NCBI GenBank assembly: GCA_002412595.1
Contig: DHVJ01000060.1
Coordinates: forward strand, 1-19,966
DNA length: 19,966 nt
DNA from: Anaerolineaceae bacterium UBA5211
Lineage (GTDB): Bacteria > Chloroflexota > Anaerolineae > Anaerolineales > Anaerolineaceae
Direction of reading: 5' to 3'
Shown piece after piece: positions 1 to 7,989 of the stretch; positions within the stretch are counted from its first letter, which is position 1, and every line of letters starts with the position of its first letter. The position numbers and the translations under genes are program-made. The notes under the pieces are model-generated. The model did not search any database. It saw only the letters and a list, made by a program, of their open reading frames with translations, and had not been told where the DNA came from.

Positions 1-60
1 GTCCAATAATTGGGGTGCACTACACAAGAAGCAGTCTCTTAAAATTATTATTTTGTTGTT
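1..60. other. Left-edge non-coding stretch downstream of the thioredoxin gene
   Basis: These 60 bases follow the stop codon of the minus-strand thioredoxin-TPR gene. They are A/T-rich near positions 40-60. I see no convincing hairpin with a T-run, no start codon with a ribosome site and no RNA gene. The operon may end here, but the window is too short to show a terminator. Confidence 0.4.
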
Positions 61-897
61 TTAGAACAACACGGAATTTAACTCTGCACGATAATCGCGG
101 GTCTGGGGGTCTTCATCTCCCATGATCTCGAGAATGGCCAGGACCACCTGGCGGGCACGCCCGTTTTGGTAGCGTTTATCCTCCCGCAAAATATCCAGAA
201 ATCCATCCAGCGCGATGGGAAATTTTCCCTGGCTGGACAGGCGCAGACTGTTCTTAAAAATAGCATCCTGTGTGCTTTCTTCGGGCAGCAGGTCCTGCTG
301 CGCATCGAACAAGCTTTGTGCATAGGGTATCAGTAATTCGGCCTGGGCAAATTCACGCCCGGACGGGATATCTTTGAGCAGCTCCATTGCCTCTTCAGGC
401 TGGTTCTGGGCCAGCAGCGCTTTGGACAGTCCGAGTTGTATGGCGGGCTCTGCCGGTCTTTGTTCCAGCGCCTCGCGCAGGATGGATTCTGCTTCGCTCC
501 ATTTCTGCCCCAACAGCAGCCCTTGACCTTTTTTAATATCCAGCTCTAATGGGCTGGGCGGGGTCAGGTTGCTGATAAATTCACGCAGCCGGCTTTCCGG
601 TTGGGCGCCGACGAATTCCGCTACCACCTGGCCATTGATAAAAGCTTTCACGGTTGGAATGCTGCGCACATTGAACTGCACAGCCAGGTTGGGATTTTGG
701 TCGATGTTTACTTTTGCCAGGCGCAAACTACCGTTGGCTTCATTCACAATTTTTTCCAGGGCCGGTCCAAGGACCTGACATGGTTTGCACCACTCGGCCC
801 AAAAATCAACCAGGACTGGGATGTTCTGGGAATAGGCGACCACTTCATACTCAAAGTTGAGTTCATTAACATTGATTACAGGATCAGTTGCATTCAT
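61..897 (-). CDS. Thioredoxin-domain protein with C-terminal TPR region (CnoX/YbbN-like)
   Basis: The protein has 278 residues. Residues 8-115 form a thioredoxin fold with the active-site motif WCKPC (Cys37 and Cys40) and the cis-proline of SIPT at Pro81. After a short linker at about 112-122, the remaining part is alpha-helical with tetratricopeptide-like repeats (for example residues 123-175), ending in a region rich in RxNGxARxVVLAILEIMG-type sequence. This order and length match the CnoX/YbbN family, cytoplasmic holdases that combine a thioredoxin domain with TPRs and help protect proteins from oxidative damage. E. coli CnoX lacks the CxxC, whereas both cysteines are kept here, so thiol-disulfide exchange is plausible. 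The start is well supported: AAGGAG lies 8 bases before the ATG at 897. It is the last gene of a minus-strand run and starts 38 bases after the preceding small gene. The cell-wall neighbours do not explain its role. Confidence 0.9.
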   Translation of the reverse strand: MNATDPVINVNELNFEYEVVAYSQNIPVLVDFWAEWCKPCQVLGPALEKIVNEANGSLRLAKVNIDQNPNLAVQFNVRSIPTVKAFINGQVVAEFVGAQPESRLREFISNLTPPSPLELDIKKGQGLLLGQKWSEAESILREALEQRPAEPAIQLGLSKALLAQNQPEEAMELLKDIPSGREFAQAELLIPYAQSLFDAQQDLLPEESTQDAIFKNSLRLSSQGKFPIALDGFLDILREDKRYQNGRARQVVLAILEIMGDEDPQTRDYRAELNSVLF

Positions 898-935
898 AAG
901 GTATTACTCCTTGTAAACTCCTGCAGATTGAGGTT

Positions 936-1373
936 TTATTCATCGCCCTCTGCCGGTATAGTGGGTTGTTCAACTCGAATCACTTCACCGTGGTAATTGA
1001 CAACAATCTTGAAACCGAGCATTCCCAGATAGGAACGGCCGGATTCCGGCAAGCCATTTTCCAGGATCTTGTCCATCTGTTCATCCACATTTTCAAGTTG
1101 GTTTTGGATGATGGCGTGCGTAAAAAGGTCATCGTGACCAATCATTTTGACGGTTTGTTCGGTAATCGCTTCTTTATTTTCCTCGATTTGACCAAAGAGG
1201 GCATTCAATACCTGACGGTCAATTTGTGCGGAAGAAATATGACGTAGAAAACCAGCGTCGTTGATGACGTAGCAGGCTTCGTTACCGACAAAGGAAACAG
1301 CCAATTGTTGGTCATCCTCATCAAATACCAGGCCTTCAAAAACTGCTTTTATACTCATAGTTGTGTTCATCAT
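936..1373 (-). CDS. Conserved-looking small protein of unknown function
   Basis: I do not recognise this 145-residue protein. It has no signal peptide or membrane segment and is acidic. It begins with a beta-rich stretch (VFEGLVFDEDDQQLAVSFVG), has a helical middle and ends with another beta-rich part (LGMLGFKIVVNYHGEVIRVE), so it is probably a small soluble alpha/beta protein. The open frame extends upstream to 1505, but that would overlap the preceding gene and add an unlikely basic leader, so I chose the ATG at 1373. ATGs at 1370 and 1358 are also possible, and none has a clear Shine-Dalgarno sequence. It lies between a Tat-type L,D-transpeptidase (56 bases upstream, with a weak AT-rich inverted repeat at 1397-1412) and the thioredoxin-TPR gene (38 bases downstream). 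Co-transcription with either is likely but unproven. Confidence 0.7.
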   Translation of the reverse strand: MMNTTMSIKAVFEGLVFDEDDQQLAVSFVGNEACYVINDAGFLRHISSAQIDRQVLNALFGQIEENKEAITEQTVKMIGHDDLFTHAIIQNQLENVDEQMDKILENGLPESGRSYLGMLGFKIVVNYHGEVIRVEQPTIPAEGDE

Positions 1374-1429
1374 TGTTTGAAATTTTAACGATAAAGAAGA
1401 TAAATAAATCTTAATAATTTCTATGAATG

Positions 1430-2485
1430 TTAAAAAACTTCTACGCGTGTACCGGAATTGGAAACGTATTTTTTTTCCCGCGGGGGAACCACCGGCTGGG
1501 TCCATCGATAGATCCAGCGAGCGGCCGGGATGGGCAGGTTGATACAGCCGTGACTATTGGGTTGGTTGAAGTCGTTATGCCAGTAAGTTCCATGGAAAGC
1601 AATGCCGCTGTCGGTGAAGTAAGAAACCCAGGGGACGCCATATAATTCATTGTCATTGATGCTGATACGGTCGGTATGTACCATGTGACGCGAAGGGCGT
1701 TTGTAATTTACCTCAAAATTTCCCTGCGGAGTGGTTAAATCCGCGTCGCCGGTCAACTGCCCAGAAGACAGTGCGGATATGAAGATGGGTTGCTCATTCT
1801 CATATGCTACCAGATATTGTTCTTCCAGATTGATCCGGATGACCTTCTCGGTTTGATCCACCGCGGTAGATGTGGGAGTCAGTTCATTGTCTGCGATCAG
1901 ACGCATATGGGTTGCATTGACATAATAGGAATCATCCCAGCGGTCTTCCCGGACCTGGTAATAATAGATGCCCGCTTCATCTTTTCCCAGTCCATAAATC
2001 CAATGAGTGGATCCATAGAAGAACATCTGATCTTCTTTTTCCCTTTGGTTTTGGTTCCATTCATCCACCACAGCCGTAGTAAAAGGCACGCAGACCTCGG
2101 CCAACTGGCCGCTGGTCGGAATGTCAAGCACCGGTTCGCTGAGCTGGTTTTCCACGGGCTGTAGATTTTTATATAAGGTATAGCTGCTGTCTGAAAGCCT
2201 GCACCACATGTCTTGATGCGGATAGCCGTTGTTCACTGTCTGTTGGCTGGAATATTCCACCAGGTCGTTGAACATTAGCGTTTTTTGCACCGGGCTGTCC
2301 TGACTGGGCTGGTCATACACCACGACATCATCAAACAGCACACGTCCCAGTTTGTTGGCATTTGCTTCAGATGGGCGTGAAAGCGCAAATTTCGAGCTGG
2401 CCCGACTGCCGGCCATCCATGCGCTGGCGGAGAACAGAGCTGAATATTTTAGAAAATCACGGCGGTTGATGGCTTCTATCTTCAT
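1430..2485 (-). CDS. L,D-transpeptidase (YkuD family) with Tat-type signal
   Basis: The 351-residue protein has a C-terminal YkuD catalytic domain at about residues 213-330. It shows HGTYWH (298-303) and SHGCINL (311-317), which supply the catalytic histidine and the nucleophile Cys314. Enzymes of this family form 3-3 peptidoglycan cross-links or attach proteins to peptidoglycan outside the cytoplasmic membrane. The N terminus carries a twin-arginine motif (NRRDFLKY, residues 7-14) followed by a moderately hydrophobic stretch, suggesting Tat export. Between signal and catalytic domain lie about 170 residues with beta-rich, SH3-like character (VYDQP, LVEYSS, CRLSDSSYTLY), perhaps wall binding. 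The open frame could start at 2548, but that would overlap the upstream gene and bury the signal, so I chose the ATG at 2485, 19 bases after the previous stop. It forms a tandem pair with the gene at 2505-3131. Confidence 0.9.
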   Translation of the reverse strand: MKIEAINRRDFLKYSALFSASAWMAGSRASSKFALSRPSEANANKLGRVLFDDVVVYDQPSQDSPVQKTLMFNDLVEYSSQQTVNNGYPHQDMWCRLSDSSYTLYKNLQPVENQLSEPVLDIPTSGQLAEVCVPFTTAVVDEWNQNQREKEDQMFFYGSTHWIYGLGKDEAGIYYYQVREDRWDDSYYVNATHMRLIADNELTPTSTAVDQTEKVIRINLEEQYLVAYENEQPIFISALSSGQLTGDADLTTPQGNFEVNYKRPSRHMVHTDRISINDNELYGVPWVSYFTDSGIAFHGTYWHNDFNQPNSHGCINLPIPAARWIYRWTQPVVPPREKKYVSNSGTRVEVF

Positions 2486-2504
2486 CGGATATTTTGCATA
2501 AATA

Positions 2505-3131
2505 TTAATTATGAATAAATACGTATGTGCCGACCGGGGCATTTTCATAAATCCAGGCGGCTTCTTCGGTATTCATGTTCACACAGCCCCGGCTCATAGG
2601 GGTGCCGAAATTATTATGCCAATAGGTGCCGTGGATGGAGTAGCCCTTGTAAAAGAACATCGTATAGGGCACATCCGGGATATCGTAATCCGGCCCGCGC
2701 ATGGTGTACTGGCTGTATTTGGCGTAGATTTGGTAGGTGCCTGTCACGGTAGGAAAAGCGCTGGTGCCGCTGGAGATCAGGAAAGCGTTGATGATCTGGT
2801 TACCGCGGTAAGCGTACAGCGTTTGCGTACGCAAGTTGACTTCAATCCAAAAATTATTGCCTGCGGAGGCTTCCTCCGGGATATCCCAGGAATGGGCGAA
2901 GTAGTCGGCATAGTATTTATCCGGTGTTTGTGAAGGAGTAGCTTCTACCTGCAAAGGACCAGCGTTTCCCTGCGGACTGTCCGAGTCGATATTTTGGGCA
3001 TAGACCGAAGGGACTTGTAAACAGAATAGCCCCAAAGCAGTCACGAAAAATAAAATAACAGCGGCAATTGATAGAAAGAGCGGCTGTCGCCTGGTAGGGG
3101 TGTGGTTGGTGGGGTCAGGTGACGGATTCAT
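2505..3131 (-). CDS. L,D-transpeptidase (YkuD family), Sec-type signal or anchor
   Basis: The 208-residue protein starts with a basic leader and one hydrophobic segment at residues 18-40 that reads as a signal peptide (possible cleavage after VYA, residue 45) or a membrane anchor. A linker rich in Pro, Ser and Thr follows. The YkuD domain covers roughly residues 93-207, with HGTYWH (167-172) and SRGCVNM (180-186), making Cys183 the predicted nucleophile. This is a minimal exported L,D-transpeptidase acting on peptidoglycan stem peptides. It starts 10 bases after the stop of the amidase-like gene and ends 19 bases before the Tat-type paralogue, so the three are almost certainly one transcript. 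No strong Shine-Dalgarno sequence precedes the ATG, consistent with translational coupling. Its active-site context (SRGCVNM) differs from the paralogue (SHGCINL), so the two may differ in substrate or partner. Confidence 0.92.
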   Translation of the reverse strand: MNPSPDPTNHTPTRRQPLFLSIAAVILFFVTALGLFCLQVPSVYAQNIDSDSPQGNAGPLQVEATPSQTPDKYYADYFAHSWDIPEEASAGNNFWIEVNLRTQTLYAYRGNQIINAFLISSGTSAFPTVTGTYQIYAKYSQYTMRGPDYDIPDVPYTMFFYKGYSIHGTYWHNNFGTPMSRGCVNMNTEEAAWIYENAPVGTYVFIHN

Positions 3132-3141
3132 ATGATTGGCT

Positions 3142-3969
3142 TTATTCAGCGTTCAGGAAACATTGGATTCCGGCGACAATTCCCTCGGCCACTTCATCAG
3201 GATGATTGAGCAAAATCGTGCGGTCGGTTTTCAGAGAGCCCATCTCCAACCGTACTGCGGGGGTATTCAAGCTGATATCCCGGAAGATGTGATATGAAGT
3301 GTTTTCTGCGTTAATGACTTCATAAGTAAATGGCAAACCGGTTGCCTGCTGATATTCCTGTGCCAGGCAGGTGGCCAATTGATCCACCAACTCGGGATTT
3401 TGGGCGCTATAACTACCGCCGATGCTGAAACCGCTGGCAGGCAGCGGATTTTCCGCGCAGGAACCGGAGTAAAGTGCGATGAAAGCGGCGCCTTCATAAT
3501 TGAGCAGTTCCAGGTCATACTCCGGGAATACATCCACAATATAGCCCAGGTCTTCCAGTTCTTGACTGACCAGCGCGGCAATCGCCTGGTTCACATCCGA
3601 TTCAACGGTCCCGTCCAGGCAGACTTCCCCAGGGTTGGAGTCTTCCAAGTGTCCCGCTAATATACCGATGTGCCGACTGCTTTCATCCTGATTTTTTTGT
3701 TCCGCTTCCAAAGCTGATTGGGTCGCGCCGGCTTCCACCAGGGAAGCCAGGCTGGGCGTGTTGAATACTTTGCGGGGGTTCCACAAGGTCAGCAGGGTAG
3801 CCATGACCAGCGCAATGCTGATTACGGTCTGAACCCCGTTCATCACCGTATATTGCGAACGGCGCTTGGGTTGTTCGGTTTCATCTTGGGCTTCCGCATC
3901 ATCCGTTGCTTCGGCTTGCGGTTCCTCAATCGGTTCTTCTACCGGCTCTTCTGGCAGTGGGTTTTCCAT
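3142..3969 (-). CDS. Membrane-anchored amidase_3-like protein with incomplete zinc site
   Basis: The 275-residue protein has a very acidic, proline-rich N terminus (residues 1-35), a basic patch KRR, a single membrane segment (about 45-63), a linker, and a C-terminal domain (about 100-275) resembling N-acetylmuramoyl-L-alanine amidases of the Amidase_3 group. The first zinc ligand fits His107 in AGHLEDSNPG, the second fits Glu123 in GTVESDVNQAIA, and the catalytic glutamate fits Glu242 in RLEMGSL. The usual SIHAN motif is replaced by IALYSG, putting Tyr167 where the third zinc ligand, a histidine, is expected. The protein may therefore be inactive, use another ligand, or act as a binding or regulatory protein. 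It is the first gene of the minus-strand cell-wall run, followed 10 bases later by an L,D-transpeptidase. The ATG at 3969 has a weak purine-rich site (AAAGAGA) upstream. Confidence 0.75.
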   Translation of the reverse strand: MENPLPEEPVEEPIEEPQAEATDDAEAQDETEQPKRRSQYTVMNGVQTVISIALVMATLLTLWNPRKVFNTPSLASLVEAGATQSALEAEQKNQDESSRHIGILAGHLEDSNPGEVCLDGTVESDVNQAIAALVSQELEDLGYIVDVFPEYDLELLNYEGAAFIALYSGSCAENPLPASGFSIGGSYSAQNPELVDQLATCLAQEYQQATGLPFTYEVINAENTSYHIFRDISLNTPAVRLEMGSLKTDRTILLNHPDEVAEGIVAGIQCFLNAE

Positions 3970-4006
3970 TGATTACGTCTCTTTATCTTGCTAACAATAC
4001 ATCGCT

Positions 4007-4025
4007 GCGGAATGTATAATTCCGC
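4007..4025. promoter_or_regulatory. Perfect inverted repeat, 7-bp arms, 5-bp spacer, in divergent promoter region
   Basis: The sequence reads GCGGAAT-GTATA-ATTCCGC, a perfect dyad. It encloses a TATAAT-like hexamer on the plus strand (4015-4020). It lies 38 bases upstream of the amidase-like start and well upstream of the AMMECR1 gene start. Its position in the only divergent promoter region of the left half makes an operator for a dimeric regulator the simplest reading. No T-run follows, so it is not an intrinsic terminator. Confidence 0.5.
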
Positions 4026-4027
4026 CA

Positions 4028-4043
4028 TGAGATGCTGATCTCA
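4028..4043. promoter_or_regulatory. Second perfect inverted repeat, 6-bp arms, 4-bp spacer
   Basis: The sequence reads TGAGAT-GCTG-ATCTCA. It begins only two bases after the repeat at 4007-4025, so the two dyad centres lie about 19-20 bp apart, close to two helical turns. That spacing would suit two regulator dimers on one DNA face, but this is inference. The half-sites of the two dyads are not the same sequence, so they may bind different proteins. Confidence 0.45.
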
Positions 4044-4138
4044 CTTTCAATTATGAAGATTATAACTGAAGCAGACCAATGTTTCTGTAAAATAAAGATA
4101 TCGTTTATGATGTGAAATCAGCAATAAGGATGGATTTG

Positions 4139-4723
4139 ATGGAAGCGGATCAGAAATTAAGTGAAGCAGATCGGGGTATTCTTTTGGGGATTGCCCGGCA
4201 GACCATTCAACTAACAGCCGCCGGGCAGCGCCTGCCGCGGCTGGAACTGAAAGATTATTCCGAGGATCTACAGCGTGATGGGGTCAGTTTTGTGACCCTG
4301 ACGATTGGTGAACAGCTGCGCGGCTGCATTGGCGCGTTGGAAGCATACCAGCCCCTGGTGCTGGATGTGCAGGAACACGCGGCCGCCGCGGCTTCGGAAG
4401 ATTATCGCTTCCCACCGGTCCGTCCGGAAGAAGTGCCGCAGCTGTTAATTGAAATTTCCCGTCTGACGCCTACCCATGCGCTGGCGTATGAGAATGAACA
4501 GGACCTGATGGGTCAGTTACGACCCGGCTTGGATGGGGTTTTAATAAGAGACGGCGTCCGGCGTGCGACCTTTCTCCCCCAGGTTTGGGAAAAGCTACCT
4601 GACCCGCGGGAATTTTTGAGCCATTTGTGCGTTAAAATGGGTGCTCCCTCTGATTACTGGCGCACCCAAAAACTGGATGTATTTATTTATCAAGTAGAAG
4701 AATTTAAGGAAGACACACACTGA
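4139..4723 (+). CDS. amrA: AMMECR1-domain protein (AmmeMemoRadiSam system protein A family)
   Basis: The 194-residue protein is a full-length AMMECR1 domain, with the hallmark LRGCIG at residues 60-65 and typical later segments (IEISRLTP at 104-111, GVLIRDG at 133-139, FLPQVWE at 145-151, and a FLSHLCVKMG stretch near 159-168). The family is found in bacteria, archaea and eukaryotes; its biochemical role is not settled. In many bacteria it occurs with a Memo-like protein and a radical SAM enzyme, and neither is present here. The frame is open from a GTG at 4112, but AAGGA at 4126-4130 sits 8 bases before the ATG at 4139, so I chose that start. It ends 5 bases before the penicillin-binding protein start, implying one transcript. 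The gene symbol follows the usual name for family A and is tentative. Confidence 0.88.
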   Translation: MEADQKLSEADRGILLGIARQTIQLTAAGQRLPRLELKDYSEDLQRDGVSFVTLTIGEQLRGCIGALEAYQPLVLDVQEHAAAAASEDYRFPPVRPEEVPQLLIEISRLTPTHALAYENEQDLMGQLRPGLDGVLIRDGVRRATFLPQVWEKLPDPREFLSHLCVKMGAPSDYWRTQKLDVFIYQVEEFKEDTH

Positions 4724-4728
4724 ATCAA

Positions 4729-7700
4729 ATGGAAGATAACCACCAAGAACATCCCATCGATCCGGAGCAGGAAACCCCTGCGCAGCGGCTGCGGCGCATC
4801 CTGTCCTCGTCTCAGCACAAGGAGCAGGATCTGCATACTGAGCAGCCTGAACGACAGCCTGCAGAAACCCCCGCGAGGGATGTACACGCGCAAGATGAAC
4901 CACTCCAGGCTGGTGAAGATTTGGATGAGCAGGTCCCTCCAGTCATGGAAAAAGTGGAAGTCAGTGATACCCAGCCTATCCTTACCTCTGTAGAAGGCGA
5001 TGAACAGCCATCCACACTGGATGAAATCTCCGAAAAAGTTACCAATTTCTTTTCCGCTGCGGTTGATAAAATCAGCAATTGGATTGGCAGCATCCAACCG
5101 CCCCGGCGCGGGGGAGGCGGGAGAAAGCCGCCGCGTTCTTCCGGCCCCGTAAAATCCGGCTGCCTGATGAGAGGGCTGGTTATTCTGGCTTTCAGCTTTG
5201 TCATCATCACGATTTTGGGCCTTTCCTTTATATTAGTGCAATACTTCACCATTGCGGCTGGATTGCCCAGCGTGGATGATTTGCGCCAATATGCCTCGCA
5301 GTTTGAAACTACGCGTATTTATGACCGCAATGGCAGCTTGATCTATGAAATTCTGGATCCCAACGCCGGGCGCAGGACCTATACCAACCTGGATGATATC
5401 TCTCCCTTCCTCATTGCTGCAACCATCGCTACTGAGGATAAGGATTTTTACACCAACCCCGGTTTCGATCCGCTGGGTATCGTGCGGGCTTTCTGGCAAA
5501 ACTACACTACCGGGGAAGTCGTTTCCGGCGCTTCGACGATCACCCAGCAGCTGGCGCGCAGCTTGCTGCTCTCGCCTGAAGAACGCAGCCAGATCACCAC
5601 GCAGCGCAAAGCGCGCGAGATTGTGCTGGCGGCCGAGATCACGCGCCGCTACAGCAAAGACGAGATCCTGGAATTGTATTTAAATGAAATTTATTACGGT
5701 AATCTGGCTTACGGCATTGAAGCCGCAGCCGAAACGTATTTCAACACCAGCGCCGACCAATTGAACCTGGCGCAGGCTTCCTTCCTGGCTGGTTTGCCGC
5801 AGGCGCCGGCGGTTTATGACGTCTATACAAACCGCGATGCCGCTGAATTGCGCCAGGCGGATGTGCTGGGCCTGATGTACCAGCTCAGCAGCGAACGCAG
5901 CTGCATCCGTGTGAACCAATCCAACGTGCCGATTTGCGTGACACTGGAAGAAGCAGTGGCTGCGGCCCAGGAAATCGATAACACCACCTTTGAGTATCAC
6001 AATATCAATATGCCCTACCCGCATTGGGTGAATTACATCCGCACTCAATTAGAGGCGCAGTATGATCCCCAGACCATCTATCGTTCAGGTTTCCGCGTCT
6101 ATACCACCCTTGACCCGACCCTGCAGGATTACGCGCAGGCCAGTCTGACCGATCAGGTGGATGCGCTGGCTGCCAACAATGCCACGGATGGCGCGTTAGT
6201 GGCAATTCAGCCTTCCAGCGGCCAGATCCTGGCTATGGTTGGTTCAGCGGATTTCTTCAGCGAAGCCATTTCTGGACAGGTGAATATGGCCGTTTCCCCG
6301 CGTCAGCCCGGCTCTTCCATCAAACCATTGACCTATACGGCCGCTTTTGAGAAAGGTTGGACGCCCGCTACCCTGATATGGGACGTTCCCAGTGAATTTC
6401 CGCCCTCCGGCGACCCGAATGACACACGCGATCCTTATGAACCGGTCAACTATGATGGCAAATTCCATGGGCCGGTGCTGGCACGCACCGCGCTGGCCAA
6501 TTCGTATAACATTCCGGCTGTTAAAACACTGGATTTCGTCGGTATCTATGATGACCCGGAAACACCGGAAAAAGAAGGTTTCATTGCGTTCGCTGAACGC
6601 ATGGGCATCACTACCTTCACGCGCGATGACTACGGCTTATCGCTCACGCTGGGCGGCGGGGATGTTTCGCTATTGGAATTGACCGGAGCTTTTGCCATTT
6701 TTGCCAACCAGGGCCAACGCGTGACACCTTATTCTATTGAACGTATTGAAGACCACAGCGGCAATGTGGTTTACCAACATGAGGAAGCTGAAACCGAACA
6801 GGTCATCAGCCGCGACCACGCTTACCTGATCAGCAATATCCTTTCCGACAATCAAGCGCGTACGCCGGCTTTCGGCGCCAATTCCGTATTGAAGCTGCCC
6901 TTCAGCGCAGCGGTGAAAACCGGCACAACCAACGATTTTCGTGACAACTGGACGCTTGGGTACACACCCGATATCACCATCGGTGTATGGATCGGCAACG
7001 CGGATTACACCCCTATGACCAACATCAGCGGCGTGACCGGTGCCGCACCGCTGTGGGCAAATGTCATGCAGTGGGCAGTCGATTACTATTGGGGCGGCAG
7101 CCCATCCCTGTTCAGCTGGCCGGAAACGGTGCAGGAACAGACGATTTGCGCTGTCTCCGGCACTTCGCCTTCCGCAAATTGCCCCAGCGAATCCAAAGAA
7201 CTCTTTGCGGATGGGCAACCGCCGCTGGATAAGAAAGAAGATTTGTGGAAAGAAGTGGAAGTGGATACCTGGACCAACCAGAAAGCCAGTTCAGCCTGTT
7301 CGGAATATGTGGAAGAGAAGATGACTGTCAATGTCAGCGATCCCTGGGCAATCAAATGGCTGACAGAAAATGACACAGGCAAAGCCTGGGCCAAGGATAT
7401 GGGATTTTCCTCGCCGATAGTGTTCACGCCGCAGGAGGAATGCAGCGGTGAGAGTCCTCGCCCGACCATTATATTTGTGGGATTGGATGATGAGGGTAAT
7501 ATCACCACTCCGCTGGTGGATATTTACGCGGTTGTCAACGCTACCAAGAATTTTAAAGAATTTAAATTGCAATATGGCGTGGGCAACAACCCGACCAAGT
7601 GGAAGACATTGATGAGCAGCGAAGAGCAATATACACAGCCCAAACGCTTGATTGGCTGGAACGTCTATGAAGCCGACGCCACCCGCATCACCCTGCGTAT

Positions 7701-7911
7701 TTATATGGAAAGCTCCAAGGGCACTTTTGCCGAAAAACGCATCCATTTGAACCTGCTGGTGCCGACTTTGACCCCCACCATGACCCTGGTGCCGACGGAA
7801 ACGCCCGCTCCAACCTTCAGCCCGACTCTGGAGAATACCAATACGCCGGAAGTTTCAACCGTTACCCCATCAAAGGTCCCCGGCAGTGAAGAAAGCACGC
7901 CTGTGCCATAA
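4729..7911 (+). CDS. Class A penicillin-binding protein 1A, bifunctional transglycosylase/transpeptidase
   Basis: The 1060-residue protein has a cytoplasmic acidic, Gln-rich N terminus (1-120), a basic Gly/Pro patch (125-142), one membrane segment (about 148-172), then a GT51 glycosyltransferase domain with the catalytic Glu236 in ATEDKDFY, GASTITQQLAR (267-277) and LYLNEIYYG. The transpeptidase domain shows the three penicillin-binding motifs: SSIK (Ser529 nucleophile, Lys532), SYN (592-594) and KTGT (730-733). It polymerises lipid II and makes 4-3 cross-links at the outer face of the membrane. Beyond the transpeptidase (about residue 780 on) is an unusually long C-terminal part, with cysteine-containing segments and a beta-rich segment near 895-1010 that could be Ig-like. 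It ends in a Thr/Pro-rich tail of about 50 residues. It follows the AMMECR1 gene by 5 bases. The ATG has no well-placed ribosome site; AAGGAAG lies about 16 bases upstream. Confidence 0.95.
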   Translation: MEDNHQEHPIDPEQETPAQRLRRILSSSQHKEQDLHTEQPERQPAETPARDVHAQDEPLQAGEDLDEQVPPVMEKVEVSDTQPILTSVEGDEQPSTLDEISEKVTNFFSAAVDKISNWIGSIQPPRRGGGGRKPPRSSGPVKSGCLMRGLVILAFSFVIITILGLSFILVQYFTIAAGLPSVDDLRQYASQFETTRIYDRNGSLIYEILDPNAGRRTYTNLDDISPFLIAATIATEDKDFYTNPGFDPLGIVRAFWQNYTTGEVVSGASTITQQLARSLLLSPEERSQITTQRKAREIVLAAEITRRYSKDEILELYLNEIYYGNLAYGIEAAAETYFNTSADQLNLAQASFLAGLPQAPAVYDVYTNRDAAELRQADVLGLMYQLSSERSCIRVNQSNVPICVTLEEAVAAAQEIDNTTFEYHNINMPYPHWVNYIRTQLEAQYDPQTIYRSGFRVYTTLDPTLQDYAQASLTDQVDALAANNATDGALVAIQPSSGQILAMVGSADFFSEAISGQVNMAVSPRQPGSSIKPLTYTAAFEKGWTPATLIWDVPSEFPPSGDPNDTRDPYEPVNYDGKFHGPVLARTALANSYNIPAVKTLDFVGIYDDPETPEKEGFIAFAERMGITTFTRDDYGLSLTLGGGDVSLLELTGAFAIFANQGQRVTPYSIERIEDHSGNVVYQHEEAETEQVISRDHAYLISNILSDNQARTPAFGANSVLKLPFSAAVKTGTTNDFRDNWTLGYTPDITIGVWIGNADYTPMTNISGVTGAAPLWANVMQWAVDYYWGGSPSLFSWPETVQEQTICAVSGTSPSANCPSESKELFADGQPPLDKKEDLWKEVEVDTWTNQKASSACSEYVEEKMTVNVSDPWAIKWLTENDTGKAWAKDMGFSSPIVFTPQEECSGESPRPTIIFVGLDDEGNITTPLVDIYAVVNATKNFKEFKLQYGVGNNPTKWKTLMSSEEQYTQPKRLIGWNVYEADATRITLRIYMESSKGTFAEKRIHLNLLVPTLTPTMTLVPTETPAPTFSPTLENTNTPEVSTVTPSKVPGSEESTPVP

Positions 7912-7949
7912 AAAAACCCATTCGCTTACAACCGTGATAAAATTAGCAC

Positions 7950-7975
7950 CCGCAGGAATTATGCGGTATTTTTTT
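7950..7975 (+). terminator. Weak intrinsic terminator candidate after the PBP gene
   Basis: A 5-bp stem CCGCA/TGCGG with a 7-base loop is followed by TATTTTTTT. It lies 38 bases after the PBP stop codon and about 60 bases before the HPr start. The stem is short, so termination may be partial. Confidence 0.5.
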
Positions 7976-7989
7976 ATGTCCGGTATAGA

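Noticed and set aside
1397..1412. AAGAT/ATCTT inverted repeat as a terminator between the Tat-type L,D-transpeptidase and the small unknown gene
   Set aside because: The stem is five A/T-rich pairs with a 6-base loop and no T-run, so it is too weak to call.
6670..7218. Minus-strand open frame (182 codons) inside the PBP1A gene
   Set aside because: It lies opposite the conserved transpeptidase motif KTGT and has no supporting domain or ribosome site.
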